A DNA stretch of 42,285 nt from CAYNVS01 sp964400725 (lineage in GTDB: Bacteria > Myxococcota_A > SURF-8 > CAYNVS01). Below are positions 7,910 through 16,400 of this stretch, one piece after another. A program made the translations under genes and the position numbers. Below the pieces are notes generated by a model. That model was not told where the DNA came from. It searched no databases and was given only the letters and a program-made list of their open reading frames with translations. The stretch is from NCBI GenBank assembly GCA_964400725.1, contig CAYNVS010000027.1:1-42285 (forward strand), in the 5' to 3' direction. Numbering within the stretch: the stretch's first letter is position 1; every line of letters begins with the position of its first letter.

Positions 7910-10900
7910 TTATTGTTCGCTTGCGTCTCCGGACTCGGAGCCGCTTTTCTTTCCTTCGCCCTGCTGATCGGAGCTTTTTTCCGTTTTCGGCCGGTAGATT
8001 ATTATGGTTTCGGAGCCGGCAAAACGCTCGTTTTCGCGGGCTATAATCATTATTTTATTCACCCCTTCCTCCAGCGGAACAAGCGCGTCGAAGTTGAGAA
8101 CCTTTCCGGCCTCGGTATTTTCGGCGGCGGCGTTGGCGAAGAAGTAAACTTTCGACTTGTTATTAACGATGTAAACGTCCATCGTTCTGTTGTCGTCGCT
8201 CGCCTGACCGCTTATTTTTACGGCGCTTGCGTCGGTAATCTGCTCGATTTCCTTCGAGTCCAGCGCAATCTTCGGCGCTCTGCGGAAGTAAAGCGTCGTA
8301 AGCTCGCCGGCTATTTTCGTCGCAGCGTTCTTTTCGGAAGTCTTTACTTTCGCGGGGCGGACGTCCTTATTTTTTATCCATGCGTTCGCATCGTCCTTCA
8401 AGTTGACCAGATGCCAATCGTCGCTTTGCGACAAAACCTTGAGCAAACTCTTCGCAGGTATCTTGTAGCAGGCTCCCGCGTCGTCGCCGGGGTAGGAATA
8501 AAGCTCGGCGGCGTTTATCGTTTCCAACAGACCGGTTTCCGGAGAGCTTCCTTTGGGGCGCGGGCTGGCGAGCTTAATCCGAAGTTCGTCGGTAATGTAC
8601 TGATGCAGGTCGGAGTCGCCCAAAAGAAGGTCGAAGGCTATTTCCTTCGCTTTAAGAGTAGGCTTTAGCTGTATGTGAAACGAGAACGAAACGGATGCGT
8701 CCGGCGCGACTTCGTCGAACAGAACGCGTCCCGCCGAAACGAATACGTCCGGGTTCAGCTCGTGGGTGCGCAGCGTGCCGATCCCTTTGTGCGCTTTCCC
8801 TTCGCCGACGTTTTTGACGTTTAATATAACGTCGATTTCCTCTCCCGGCTGCAAACGTCCGTCGCCGTTGCCGCCTTTGAGGTCGTCGATGACGTAGGAA
8901 TATACGAACCGCGGCGGAGTTATCGGCGCGATTTTTACCTTGACCGAGACTGGGAGATATGCGTTGTCGAAGCCGTCGCTTACAACGAACGTAACTATAT
9001 CGGAGCGGCTGAGAGCGTCTTTTTCAATTTTAATAGGAAAGGAAAGTTTTTTTGTTTCGCCGGGCATAAGTTTGCCGATTAGCAGCTCGTACTTGTCGAA
9101 GACGCGGTCGTCGCACTTTGAAACCGCGTGCAGTCTGTAAAGCGGAGAGGTTCCGATATTTTTCGCCTCAACCGAAACGGTTTCGGTTTCGCCGGCCTTC
9201 ACCGTTCCGTTCTTTCCGAACGCAATCGTAAGCTGCGGCAGTCCGCCTTTCGCGTTCTCGCCGGTCGAGTAGTCGATGTTAAGAGCCGACAACGCCTTAG
9301 CGACCTTTTCGTCTTCCGCGGCGCCTGAGGTTTGAACGTAACCGGCCAGCTTTTCGAGTCCTTTGAGGCGGTCTCCTTCCGTCGCTAGAACCTTCAGCGC
9401 GCCGAGCGCAAACTGAATGGAATAATCTTCCTGAACGTAATCTCGGCGTCCTTTGAGCTCTTCGTTCTCCTTGTCGCGCTTTTCGTCGTACAGGTATTTT
9501 ACCGTGTAGCGCGGCTTGTCCGGCGCGTCCGACTTCTTGACGTTTTCGAGCGTCTTTTCCAAATCGCTTTCACGTTCGCCTTCTCCTGCAGTGTAGTAAA
9601 TCAGCTCGTCCTTGCCGATGAGCGTCGGCGTCAGGCGGATGTCGGGCGTTACTCCAACGTTTTGGATGGAAATATCGCCGGGGGTTAGATACTGCGCCAC
9701 CGTAAGCTTCAAAGCGCTGCCGTCCTCAAACTCGTAAAGCATCTGCACGGTTCCTTTGCCGAACGACCTGTCTCCGACGGTGATTGCGCGGTTGTTGTTT
9801 TTAAGGGCGCCCGATACGATTTCCGCCGCGCTTGCGCTGTTGCCGTCGATGAGAACCACTATTGGGTAAAGCGGCTCGGTTCCGCCGGCGTTCGCTTCGT
9901 TCTTTTCGCGCTTAATATTGTGCGCGCCAACCGTGGAAACGATAGTTCCTTCGTTTAAAAAGACGTCGGAAAATTCTATCGCTTGATCGAGAAGGCCGCC
10001 GGGGTTGCCGCGCAGGTCGAGCGTCAATCCGGCCAATCCTCCTTTGCCCGCCTTGGCGTGCAGCTCTTTAAGGTGGGCCTTCAGATCGCGGGTGGTGTTT
10101 CCTTGGAAACCGTCCACTCGCACGTAACCGTAGCGGTCTTCGAGAATTTTGGAAGTAACGGACGGAATGTTTATGGTGTCGCGGGTAATCGAATGCGCTT
10201 TCGGCGTCTTCCATCCTTTGCGCATGATTTTTATCGCGCAGGTCGTTCCTTTCGGGCCGCGCATCATTTTTACCGCCTCGTCCAGCGACATGTTCACCGT
10301 GCTTTGTCCGTTAATTTCGACGATTTTATCGCCCGCCTTTAAACCGGCTTTCCATGCGGGAGTGCCTTCGTAAGGCGTAACGATGGTGAGCGTTCCGTCC
10401 TTCATGCCTATTACTATTCCCAAGCCGCCGAAATTTCCGCGGGTGGACATTTTAAGCTCTTCGTACGACTTAGGATTCATAAGCGTCGAATGCGGATCGA
10501 GAGTCGTAAGAATGCCATTAATGGCCGCGTATTCTATGTCCTTCTTTTTAACGTCTTTGCTCCGCAGATTTTTCTGAACGAAATCCATAATTTCGCTCAT
10601 TGAATACTGTATGTCGAAGATTTTCTTAATTTTTGAAACGTCGAACGTCTTGCTTTTCTGATCGACCGTAACGGTAACCAGCGTTTTGTCGACGTTGAAT
10701 TTTACGAGCAGCTCTGCGGCTACTCTCTGCATCGCGTTAAGCGCTTCGGCGGTCATGTCCCGCGGGTTTATGCGCGACGGGTCGTAATAATTCGTGTTAA
10801 TGTAAGAAAGGACGCGGGTAAGTATAATCAGACTCGACAGGTCGTAGTTCTTATCCTTTTCGCTCGCGCCCGAAGAGTACGCCTGATCGTTGTACTCCTC

Positions 10901-11062
10901 GAAGTCGCCTTCGACCATCTTGCCGCCGCTTGAGAGTCCGGCCACGATGTTGCGGAAGGGGTCGGCGTAATATTTTTTATATCCAACGTAACCCAGCGCC
11001 GCGATAGCCGAAATTAAAATAAAAACTGATAATGCAATTATAAGCGCGCGATTTTTCTTCAT
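7910..11062 (-). CDS. Membrane-anchored S41 (carboxy-terminal processing) peptidase with Ig-like and SH3-like domains
   Basis: 1050 residues. An N-terminal membrane anchor (about 5-28) places the rest in the periplasm. The N-terminal CTP region is followed by a PDZ domain (TRGNFGGLGIVIGMKDG to about 300) and the S41 core. The core has nucleophile Ser in GNSASAAEIVSG (about 409) and Lys in GDRSFGKGTVQ (about 432), the Ser-Lys dyad of CtpA/Prc. Beyond the usual C-terminus lie two Ig-like modules (about 600-820, the second with GDGRLQPGEEIDVIL), an SH3-like module (about 850-905) and a beta-rich end (about 945-1030). The tail is Ser/Gly/Glu-rich. The start at 11062 has GGAGA upstream; an in-frame start at 11113 would add a basic 17-residue leader and is less likely. 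It heads a unit with ispG and the lipoprotein gene. The extra modules suggest binding to a substrate or to the cell wall. Confidence 0.9.
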   Translation of the reverse strand: MKKNRALIIALSVFILISAIAALGYVGYKKYYADPFRNIVAGLSSGGKMVEGDFEEYNDQAYSSGASEKDKNYDLSSLIILTRVLSYINTNYYDPSRINPRDMTAEALNAMQRVAAELLVKFNVDKTLVTVTVDQKSKTFDVSKIKKIFDIQYSMSEIMDFVQKNLRSKDVKKKDIEYAAINGILTTLDPHSTLMNPKSYEELKMSTRGNFGGLGIVIGMKDGTLTIVTPYEGTPAWKAGLKAGDKIVEINGQSTVNMSLDEAVKMMRGPKGTTCAIKIMRKGWKTPKAHSITRDTINIPSVTSKILEDRYGYVRVDGFQGNTTRDLKAHLKELHAKAGKGGLAGLTLDLRGNPGGLLDQAIEFSDVFLNEGTIVSTVGAHNIKREKNEANAGGTEPLYPIVVLIDGNSASAAEIVSGALKNNNRAITVGDRSFGKGTVQMLYEFEDGSALKLTVAQYLTPGDISIQNVGVTPDIRLTPTLIGKDELIYYTAGEGERESDLEKTLENVKKSDAPDKPRYTVKYLYDEKRDKENEELKGRRDYVQEDYSIQFALGALKVLATEGDRLKGLEKLAGYVQTSGAAEDEKVAKALSALNIDYSTGENAKGGLPQLTIAFGKNGTVKAGETETVSVEAKNIGTSPLYRLHAVSKCDDRVFDKYELLIGKLMPGETKKLSFPIKIEKDALSRSDIVTFVVSDGFDNAYLPVSVKVKIAPITPPRFVYSYVIDDLKGGNGDGRLQPGEEIDVILNVKNVGEGKAHKGIGTLRTHELNPDVFVSAGRVLFDEVAPDASVSFSFHIQLKPTLKAKEIAFDLLLGDSDLHQYITDELRIKLASPRPKGSSPETGLLETINAAELYSYPGDDAGACYKIPAKSLLKVLSQSDDWHLVNLKDDANAWIKNKDVRPAKVKTSEKNAATKIAGELTTLYFRRAPKIALDSKEIEQITDASAVKISGQASDDNRTMDVYIVNNKSKVYFFANAAAENTEAGKVLNFDALVPLEEGVNKIMIIARENERFAGSETIIIYRPKTEKSSDQQGEGKKSGSESGDASEQ

Positions 11063-11113
11063 CAATGTCTCCTGTACGGCCGCTATCACGCGGCGCGTAA
11101 AACTGTTTCGCAA

Positions 11114-11433
11114 AGCGGTTAAACTCTTTCTATTCTATCAATACGTATAAATTAAATCAAAAAAAACTGGACGCAATACCGACACGTCTTAAAAAAATGG
11201 GGATACGGCGCAGCTGCGCGGAATTTTATATCATCAAATCCGAATCTTCGGCGGGCGCTTTTTCTTGCTCGCGTTCTTTGGGCGAGCAAAGAATGCGAAA
11301 AACAGTCGGGGGACCAATGCCCCCTCCCACGGAAAATAGTTGAATTTATTGCTAAATCCAGTCGGGCGACAAACGCGTCCTTAATTGAATTAACTAAAAC
11401 TTGGTATGGTAGGCGAGCGATAAAAGCGGCGGC
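11114..11433. other. Intergenic region upstream of the S41 protease gene
   Basis: No gene is seen. It contains a 12 bp perfect palindrome GCGCAGCTGCGC (11208-11219) and the second copy of the 19 bp repeat (11275-11293). In that second copy a longer inverted repeat, TGCTCGC and GCGAGCA, surrounds the first half. The protease promoter should lie in the AT-rich 11114-11170, but I cannot fix it. Confidence 0.45.
11275..11293. repeat. 19 bp near-palindromic intergenic repeat, copy 2
   Basis: TCTTTGGGCGAGCAAAGAA, 18 of 19 bases the same as 3541-3559. It lies between genes, as does copy 1. Confidence 0.5.
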
Positions 11434-12348
11434 TCACCACTTTTTGCGTTTGTAAACGACGTACACCGCGGCCATCGACAACAGCGCCAGACCGAGTATT
11501 ACGTAAAACGCGTTGGAGTGTTCGGCCAGCGGTATCCTTACGTTCATAGAGAAGGCGCTGACCACGAAAGTAGGAACCATTATAAGAATAGTAATAATGT
11601 TCAACGTCTTCATCAGGACGTTGAGATTGTTGCTCACGATTGAAACGCGCGCGTCCATAAGGCCGGCTAAAATGTTGGAGTAAATTTCGGCCTGCCGGTA
11701 GCACTGGTTGTTTTCAATCATCACGTCGTCCAAAAACTCCGCTTCGTCCTGCAACAAGCCGATTTTCTGCGCGTTCATCTTCATCTTTTCGATGAGGACG
11801 CCGTTGCTGTTGATGGCGTTAAGGTAGTAAACGAGGCTTTTTTCCAGAGTGAACAGATTGATGAGATACCTGTTCTCCATAGCGGAATTAATTTTCCGCT
11901 CCAACTCGTCGGAAATTGTATTGATTACCTTAAGGTGCTCAAGGAAATGGAAAATTCCTTTGTAAATAATTTTAAGCGTCAGGTCGTTAAGCGTGCCGAC
12001 CTTTAAAAACATTTTGCCGTCGAACATCGGCGAGTCTTCCGGCAGGACGATTACCAGCCTGTCTTTGAAAATAAACAGGCCGCTTGAGCTGACTTTAAAA
12101 AGGAATTTATCCTCGGCGCTGAAGTTTTTCGGCCGTTTGTAAATCATAGCGACGTGTTCCGGCTCGAACTCTATACGGGAAAGCTCGTCCGGATCGAGCG
12201 CGCTGCGAAGCGTGTGCTCGTCGATTTTAAGGTCGTCCACAAGATAGCGGCGCTCTTCGTCGTCTGGCATGACGAAGACGTTAATGGGACCGTCTAAGCT
12301 CTCGGCCTCGACGATTTTACCCTCTATTATCCGGTAGTTCCTTCTCAT
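11434..12348 (-). CDS. CorA-family divalent cation transporter
   Basis: 304 residues, somewhat short for CorA (about 315-350). The cytosolic N-terminal alpha/beta domain has LVDDLKIDEHTLRSALDPDE. A long helical region follows (about 150-240), then two C-terminal membrane helices, IITILIMVPTFVVSAF and YVILGLALLSMAAVYVVY, and a basic tail KRKKW. This is the CorA pentamer plan for Mg2+/Co2+/Ni2+ transport. The pore signature Gly-Met-Asn is altered here: after the first helix the sequence reads AFSMNVRIPL, with Ser in place of Gly. The family is clear but ion selectivity is uncertain. No good ribosome site precedes the ATG. A TTGACA lies about 30 bases upstream on the minus strand, without a clear -10. 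Confidence 0.88.
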   Translation of the reverse strand: MRRNYRIIEGKIVEAESLDGPINVFVMPDDEERRYLVDDLKIDEHTLRSALDPDELSRIEFEPEHVAMIYKRPKNFSAEDKFLFKVSSSGLFIFKDRLVIVLPEDSPMFDGKMFLKVGTLNDLTLKIIYKGIFHFLEHLKVINTISDELERKINSAMENRYLINLFTLEKSLVYYLNAINSNGVLIEKMKMNAQKIGLLQDEAEFLDDVMIENNQCYRQAEIYSNILAGLMDARVSIVSNNLNVLMKTLNIITILIMVPTFVVSAFSMNVRIPLAEHSNAFYVILGLALLSMAAVYVVYKRKKW

Positions 12349-12410
12349 GGCTATAATGCTTAATACAATCGGTTTCGGTTGTCAAAGCCGATTGATTATT
12401 TTTCGGTTAT

Positions 12411-12737
12411 TTATTTTTTAAATATAAAAAAGGCCGCCGCCACGATAAGCGCAAAGCCGACGAGATAATTCCATCGGAATTCTTCTTTGAGATAAGTTAC
12501 CGAGAAAACCGCGAATACTACCAGCGTTATTATCTCTTGAATTCCTTTCAGCTGCGCCGCGGTGAACGTTCCGTGGCCGATGCGGTTGGCGGGAACCTGA
12601 AAGCAGTATTCGACAAAGGCTATGCCCCAGCTTGCCAGAATCGCTATCCACAGCGGCGAACTTTTGTATTTCAGGTGTCCGTACCATGCGAACGTCATAA
12701 AGACGTTGGAAATAATCAGCAGAGCGATAGTAGCCAT
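12411..12737 (-). CDS. DUF486 (DMT superfamily) small membrane protein
   Basis: 108 residues with four hydrophobic segments. The opening ISNVFMTFAWYGHLKY is characteristic of DUF486, followed by WGIAFVEYCFQVPANRIGHG and a C-terminal AFFIFKK. Members are inner-membrane proteins related to drug/metabolite transporters; no substrate is known. The start is at 12737, where AGAGAGG lies 6 bases upstream and the protein begins at the family's usual position. A longer in-frame start at 12782 would add a basic leader outside the family. It is a single gene, divergent from the hotdog-fold gene. Confidence 0.9.
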   Translation of the reverse strand: MATIALLIISNVFMTFAWYGHLKYKSSPLWIAILASWGIAFVEYCFQVPANRIGHGTFTAAQLKGIQEIITLVVFAVFSVTYLKEEFRWNYLVGFALIVAAAFFIFKK

Positions 12738-12862
12738 GATTGCCTCTCTTTCAAATCGAATCCGACGGTTTATATATAACATTAAAGCGGATTTGCAATT
12801 TATTCCTGCGGAAAATATAATTAAAAAAGAGTTTGTTATCGTTAGACGCGAAGAGGTTGTTA

Positions 12863-13375
12863 ATGATAAGCAAAGACGAGGCGAGGGCTTTTTTTGTAAA
12901 AAAAGTTTTCAACGCGTACCCGCCGATATTGGCGTGCGGCGGTCGCATAACGAGGATTTCGAGCGATTTTTACGAAATTGACGCGGAAATACCTCTTTCA
13001 TTCCGCAACCGAAACCTCGTCGGAACGCTGTTCGGCGGCGCGATGTACGCCGTGGCAGATCCTATTTACATGTTAATGCTCATACAAATACTCGGCCCCG
13101 GCTACGTAGTCTGGGACAAAAGCGCGACCATCAAATTTATTCGTCCGTGCAAAACCGGCGCGAGAATGAAATTTCGCGTAACTCCCTACGACGTTGAAAC
13201 TATAAAGGCGGAGCTTGAAAAGAAAAAGAGCGTAGAGCGCGTTTTCAAGGCGGAGCTTACCGACGCCGAATGCAAAACGTGCGCGACCGTGGAGAAACTG
13301 CTTTTTGTAGCTAAAAAGGACGAAAAGAGGAAGCAGTCGATTCGCTCGATTTTTCGGTTTTTCTTCAAAGAATAA
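12863..13375 (+). CDS. DUF4442 / PaaI-like hotdog-fold protein
   Basis: 170 residues. The hotdog fold shows in the stretch NRNLVGTLFGGAMYAVADPI, which holds the central helix, then the strands YVVWDKSATIKFIRPCKTGA and RVFKAELTDAECKTCATVEKLL. This matches DUF4442, a relative of acyl-CoA thioesterases. A role in thioester hydrolysis or acyl binding is inferred from the fold; no catalytic residue can be assigned. The ATG at 12863 has AAGAGG 6 bases upstream, better than a TTG at 12833. The basic C-terminus is Phe/Arg/Lys-rich. It runs convergent with the giant synthase gene, with a strong hairpin between them. Confidence 0.85.
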   Translation: MISKDEARAFFVKKVFNAYPPILACGGRITRISSDFYEIDAEIPLSFRNRNLVGTLFGGAMYAVADPIYMLMLIQILGPGYVVWDKSATIKFIRPCKTGARMKFRVTPYDVETIKAELEKKKSVERVFKAELTDAECKTCATVEKLLFVAKKDEKRKQSIRSIFRFFFKE

Positions 13376-13394
13376 TCCCGGCCGCGGAGTTTCA

Positions 13395-13429
13395 GAGCGG
13401 CTTGAAATCCAAATGATTTCAAGCCGCTC
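13395..13429. terminator. Strong symmetric hairpin between convergent genes
   Basis: A perfect 15 bp stem, GAGCGGCTTGAAATC with its complement, around a five-base loop. It sits between the stops of the hotdog gene (13375) and the giant synthase gene (13458), and is read identically from either side. No T-run follows on either strand, so it is an unusual terminator or a transcript-end stabiliser. Confidence 0.6.
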
Positions 13430-13457
13430 GAATTACCCGGCGTTTCCGATTGTTGGA

Positions 13458-16400
13458 TTAGCGTTTATTGGCGTCGGAATAATAATCCTGAACGATGTGA
13501 ATAAGCTGCTTGGCCGCCTTGCCTGCAAGCTCCGCGCCCGTTGACCCGGCAGCCTTGAAATAAAGAACAAGCGCAAACGGTCTGTCGTTTATTGAAAACG
13601 CGACGACGAAAAGACTGTCGTCGACGTCTCCTCTGCGAAGCGAGTAAACGTCGCTCTTGCCAATTAGCTCAAACTTTTGCAAATCATTTGCAAATTGTTG
13701 GTCGTCGTTAGATACGCCGATCATTGAATTGGCCGTGCCGGTTTTCGCCCCGTGAAAAATAACGCCGTTCAACGCGCTTTTGCTTCTGTCCAACGCTTTT
13801 GAAAATACTTTTCTTGCTGTGCCGTTTTTTCCGTTCAGAACGCCGCAAAGTCCCTTCTGAATTTTCGTCATTCCATCGGTTTGCAGACAATCGCGTTCAA
13901 AATATAACCCGGCGCTTTTACTTTTTTCTTTTTTTGCGCCAAAGGTCGAATCGACGGGAGGAATCCAGCGCAGAGTTTTGGCAAAGTAAGTTCCGTAAGC
14001 GTTCTTTTGGGGCTCGTCGAAGAACAAACGAAGATAGGCGTCGCCCAGCTGTAAAATCGTAAACGTCGGTTCGCAGTTCGAACTGCCGCGTAGAAAGTTG
14101 AAATAAGCCTTATCGTCTATTTTATTGTCAGCGCATTTGCTTACTCCGGAATTAGGCTCGTCGCCGTCTTCCTTCTTTTTTTCTCCGATTACGAACATCG
14201 AATTGCCCAAACCTATTAACCGAAGTCTTTTAGAAGAAGGCGAAAGAAGCGGCGCGTCCCTCATCGAGCATGCGTCGTAGTAAGAGTAATTCTTTTCAAC
14301 GCAGCTTTTTTCCGTGCATAGCTTTCGGCCTATAAGCGCTTCCAAGTTTTTCCACCCCGGCGACTCCGCAAGCTCCTCCAAATTGACGCCGGTTTGGGAA
14401 ATTATCGTTTTACCATTGCGCTTTACTATCAACGGGTCGCTTAATTCAAATTTATCCGGTCTGCTTACGTTTAATTTGCCGCCGCCTATTCCGTTTTTTG
14501 AAAATAATTTATCATTAAAGAGCTCTTCGCTCGCATCGTCCTTAAACAGCGATATTTTGCCGTTGTTCTCGGCGTCAACCGCGGGCAGAAGAATGCCCAA
14601 CGCGCCCATAAACCAGTTTACCGACGCCTCTAAGAATCCAGCGGCGTCGTAAGGTCCCAGCTCGTTTTTTACGTACAGGTAGTTGGCGGTTTTATGGCCG
14701 AACAGAACGTCGTATTTACCTTTTGGGTTTCTCTGCTTGGTCGCAGCCGCAAAGTCTATCGGGCCGAACTCTACGGCGTTAAGAAAGTCCGGATCGGTCA
14801 TGTAAAGCGCTTGAGCCAGTATCGGTTTAAAGGCGCTGCCGACGTCTTTGGGGTTGCCCCAAGGCGCGTCAACCGCGTAAAAATGAGACTCCGTCTTAGA
14901 AATATCGAGCAGCCTCATCCATTTCTCATAAATCTCCGACGTCTTCCCTTCGTCGTAGCCTTGAATTTCCGCCTCTCCGGACGGCGGCTTGTCGGCTCCG
15001 TATATTTCTTGGCGGAATTCCTCTTTGTGCGAGCGGGTTTTATAAAGCGCGCCCGGAAAGCCGGACAAGACGCTTTTTTTAGCGTTTAAAGTCTTGATTG
15101 CGTTTAGAGCGGTAAGTCCGTCTTCGTCGTCGTCCGTAAAGTACTTTCGGTGAAGCGCCGCGACGCAGTTCTTTTTGCGCTCGTTCATACGCGTAAAAAT
15201 TTCTTTTTCCTTGGCTGCGAAATATTCCGCGCTCTTCTTTTGCTTCTTAGCCGTTTCCAGCTCTTTCTGCTCTTTTTTCAGGTCGTCGAGCCGGCATCCG
15301 AAGTTTTTAAGAGTCTTATTATTCTGGGTTCGCGCGTAATCGAGATCGAGAACGTAGTCGCCCCACTTTTTAAATTTGGGAAAGCGCGGCGCGAAAATCT
15401 TATCTTCGCTCTCAATATTGTAATATGCGTTGGCTAGTATTTCACCCGTATGGCCGTCAATAAGAAGAGCCTGCGCCTCTCTAGCAGGTTTCGTTTTTTC
15501 ACCTTTGGAATAAACCGGCGCGTTTACCGCCGCGTAATCGAGAATGTTTTTAAAATGAAGCTCAAGTTCGGGTTGCATAGAAATTTTACATTCCCGCGTT
15601 CCATCGGTTTTCGACTCCGGGCATATCGCGTCTTCCCATTGAAGAAGGCCGCCGCCCGCCGTGCGCAGTTCTTCTTTGTGAAGCGGTTTTCTAGTTCCGC
15701 AGTACATATCTTGATATTTTTGGGCGCGCTCAAAAATTATATCGGGCGTTTTGTCGGAGTTCTCTCTGAGGAAAGCGGCGTACCAGTCGTCCAGTCCGTA
15801 ACCTGTGTTGAGCGTTCCCAGCTCCGGTATGGCGTCGCCGTAAAGATAGAGGCGGTTGAGTCTGTCTTTTTTCCCGTACACCGAGTAACCGTCGGCCAAA
15901 ACCCATGGAAGAGGCTCTTTCGCGCTTCCGCGCGTCCTTACCGACCATATTCTTTGTCCGCCGTTTTCATTCTCAAGCAAAAGTATCGCAAGCCCCGAAA
16001 AAACTTCTTCATACTTGCCTTCGGACGGGCCGACTTTAATCAAGTTCCACTCGGCGCCGCGGTTGGCCGAAACCCTTAAATGAATGTTAGATTTTACAAA
16101 TTTGAAAATGAACAGAGATTTCGCTCCGCCTTCCCTGTGGGTTTTGCCGCCGGAAAGATATTTAATCTTAATTTTATCGTCGTCTGTTATTGAAAACTCA
16201 GCGTTGTTCTCAATGGTGAATTTTTGCGCTATATGCAGACCGGATACTGGCTTTTCGGCTTCGCTTTTCAGCTCTTTAACTGCCGCCGTCTTTCTAAGTC
16301 GGATTACTACGCTGCCGGAAACAAGCTCCGCGACGTCGTTAAGAGCCTGCCCCTGGGGTTGCGCAACAAGCCGATATTTTGGAGTCTCGGCTTCTTTAAC

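Noticed and set aside
7895..8668. Plus-strand frame of 257 codons opposite the S41 gene
   Set aside because: Arg/Val-rich shadow of the SH3-like and C-terminal part of the protease; no ribosome site or known domain.
15450..16079. Plus-strand frame of 209 codons inside the SEDS-PBP gene
   Set aside because: Shadow of the 2235-residue frame; basic and Phe/Arg-rich with no known features.
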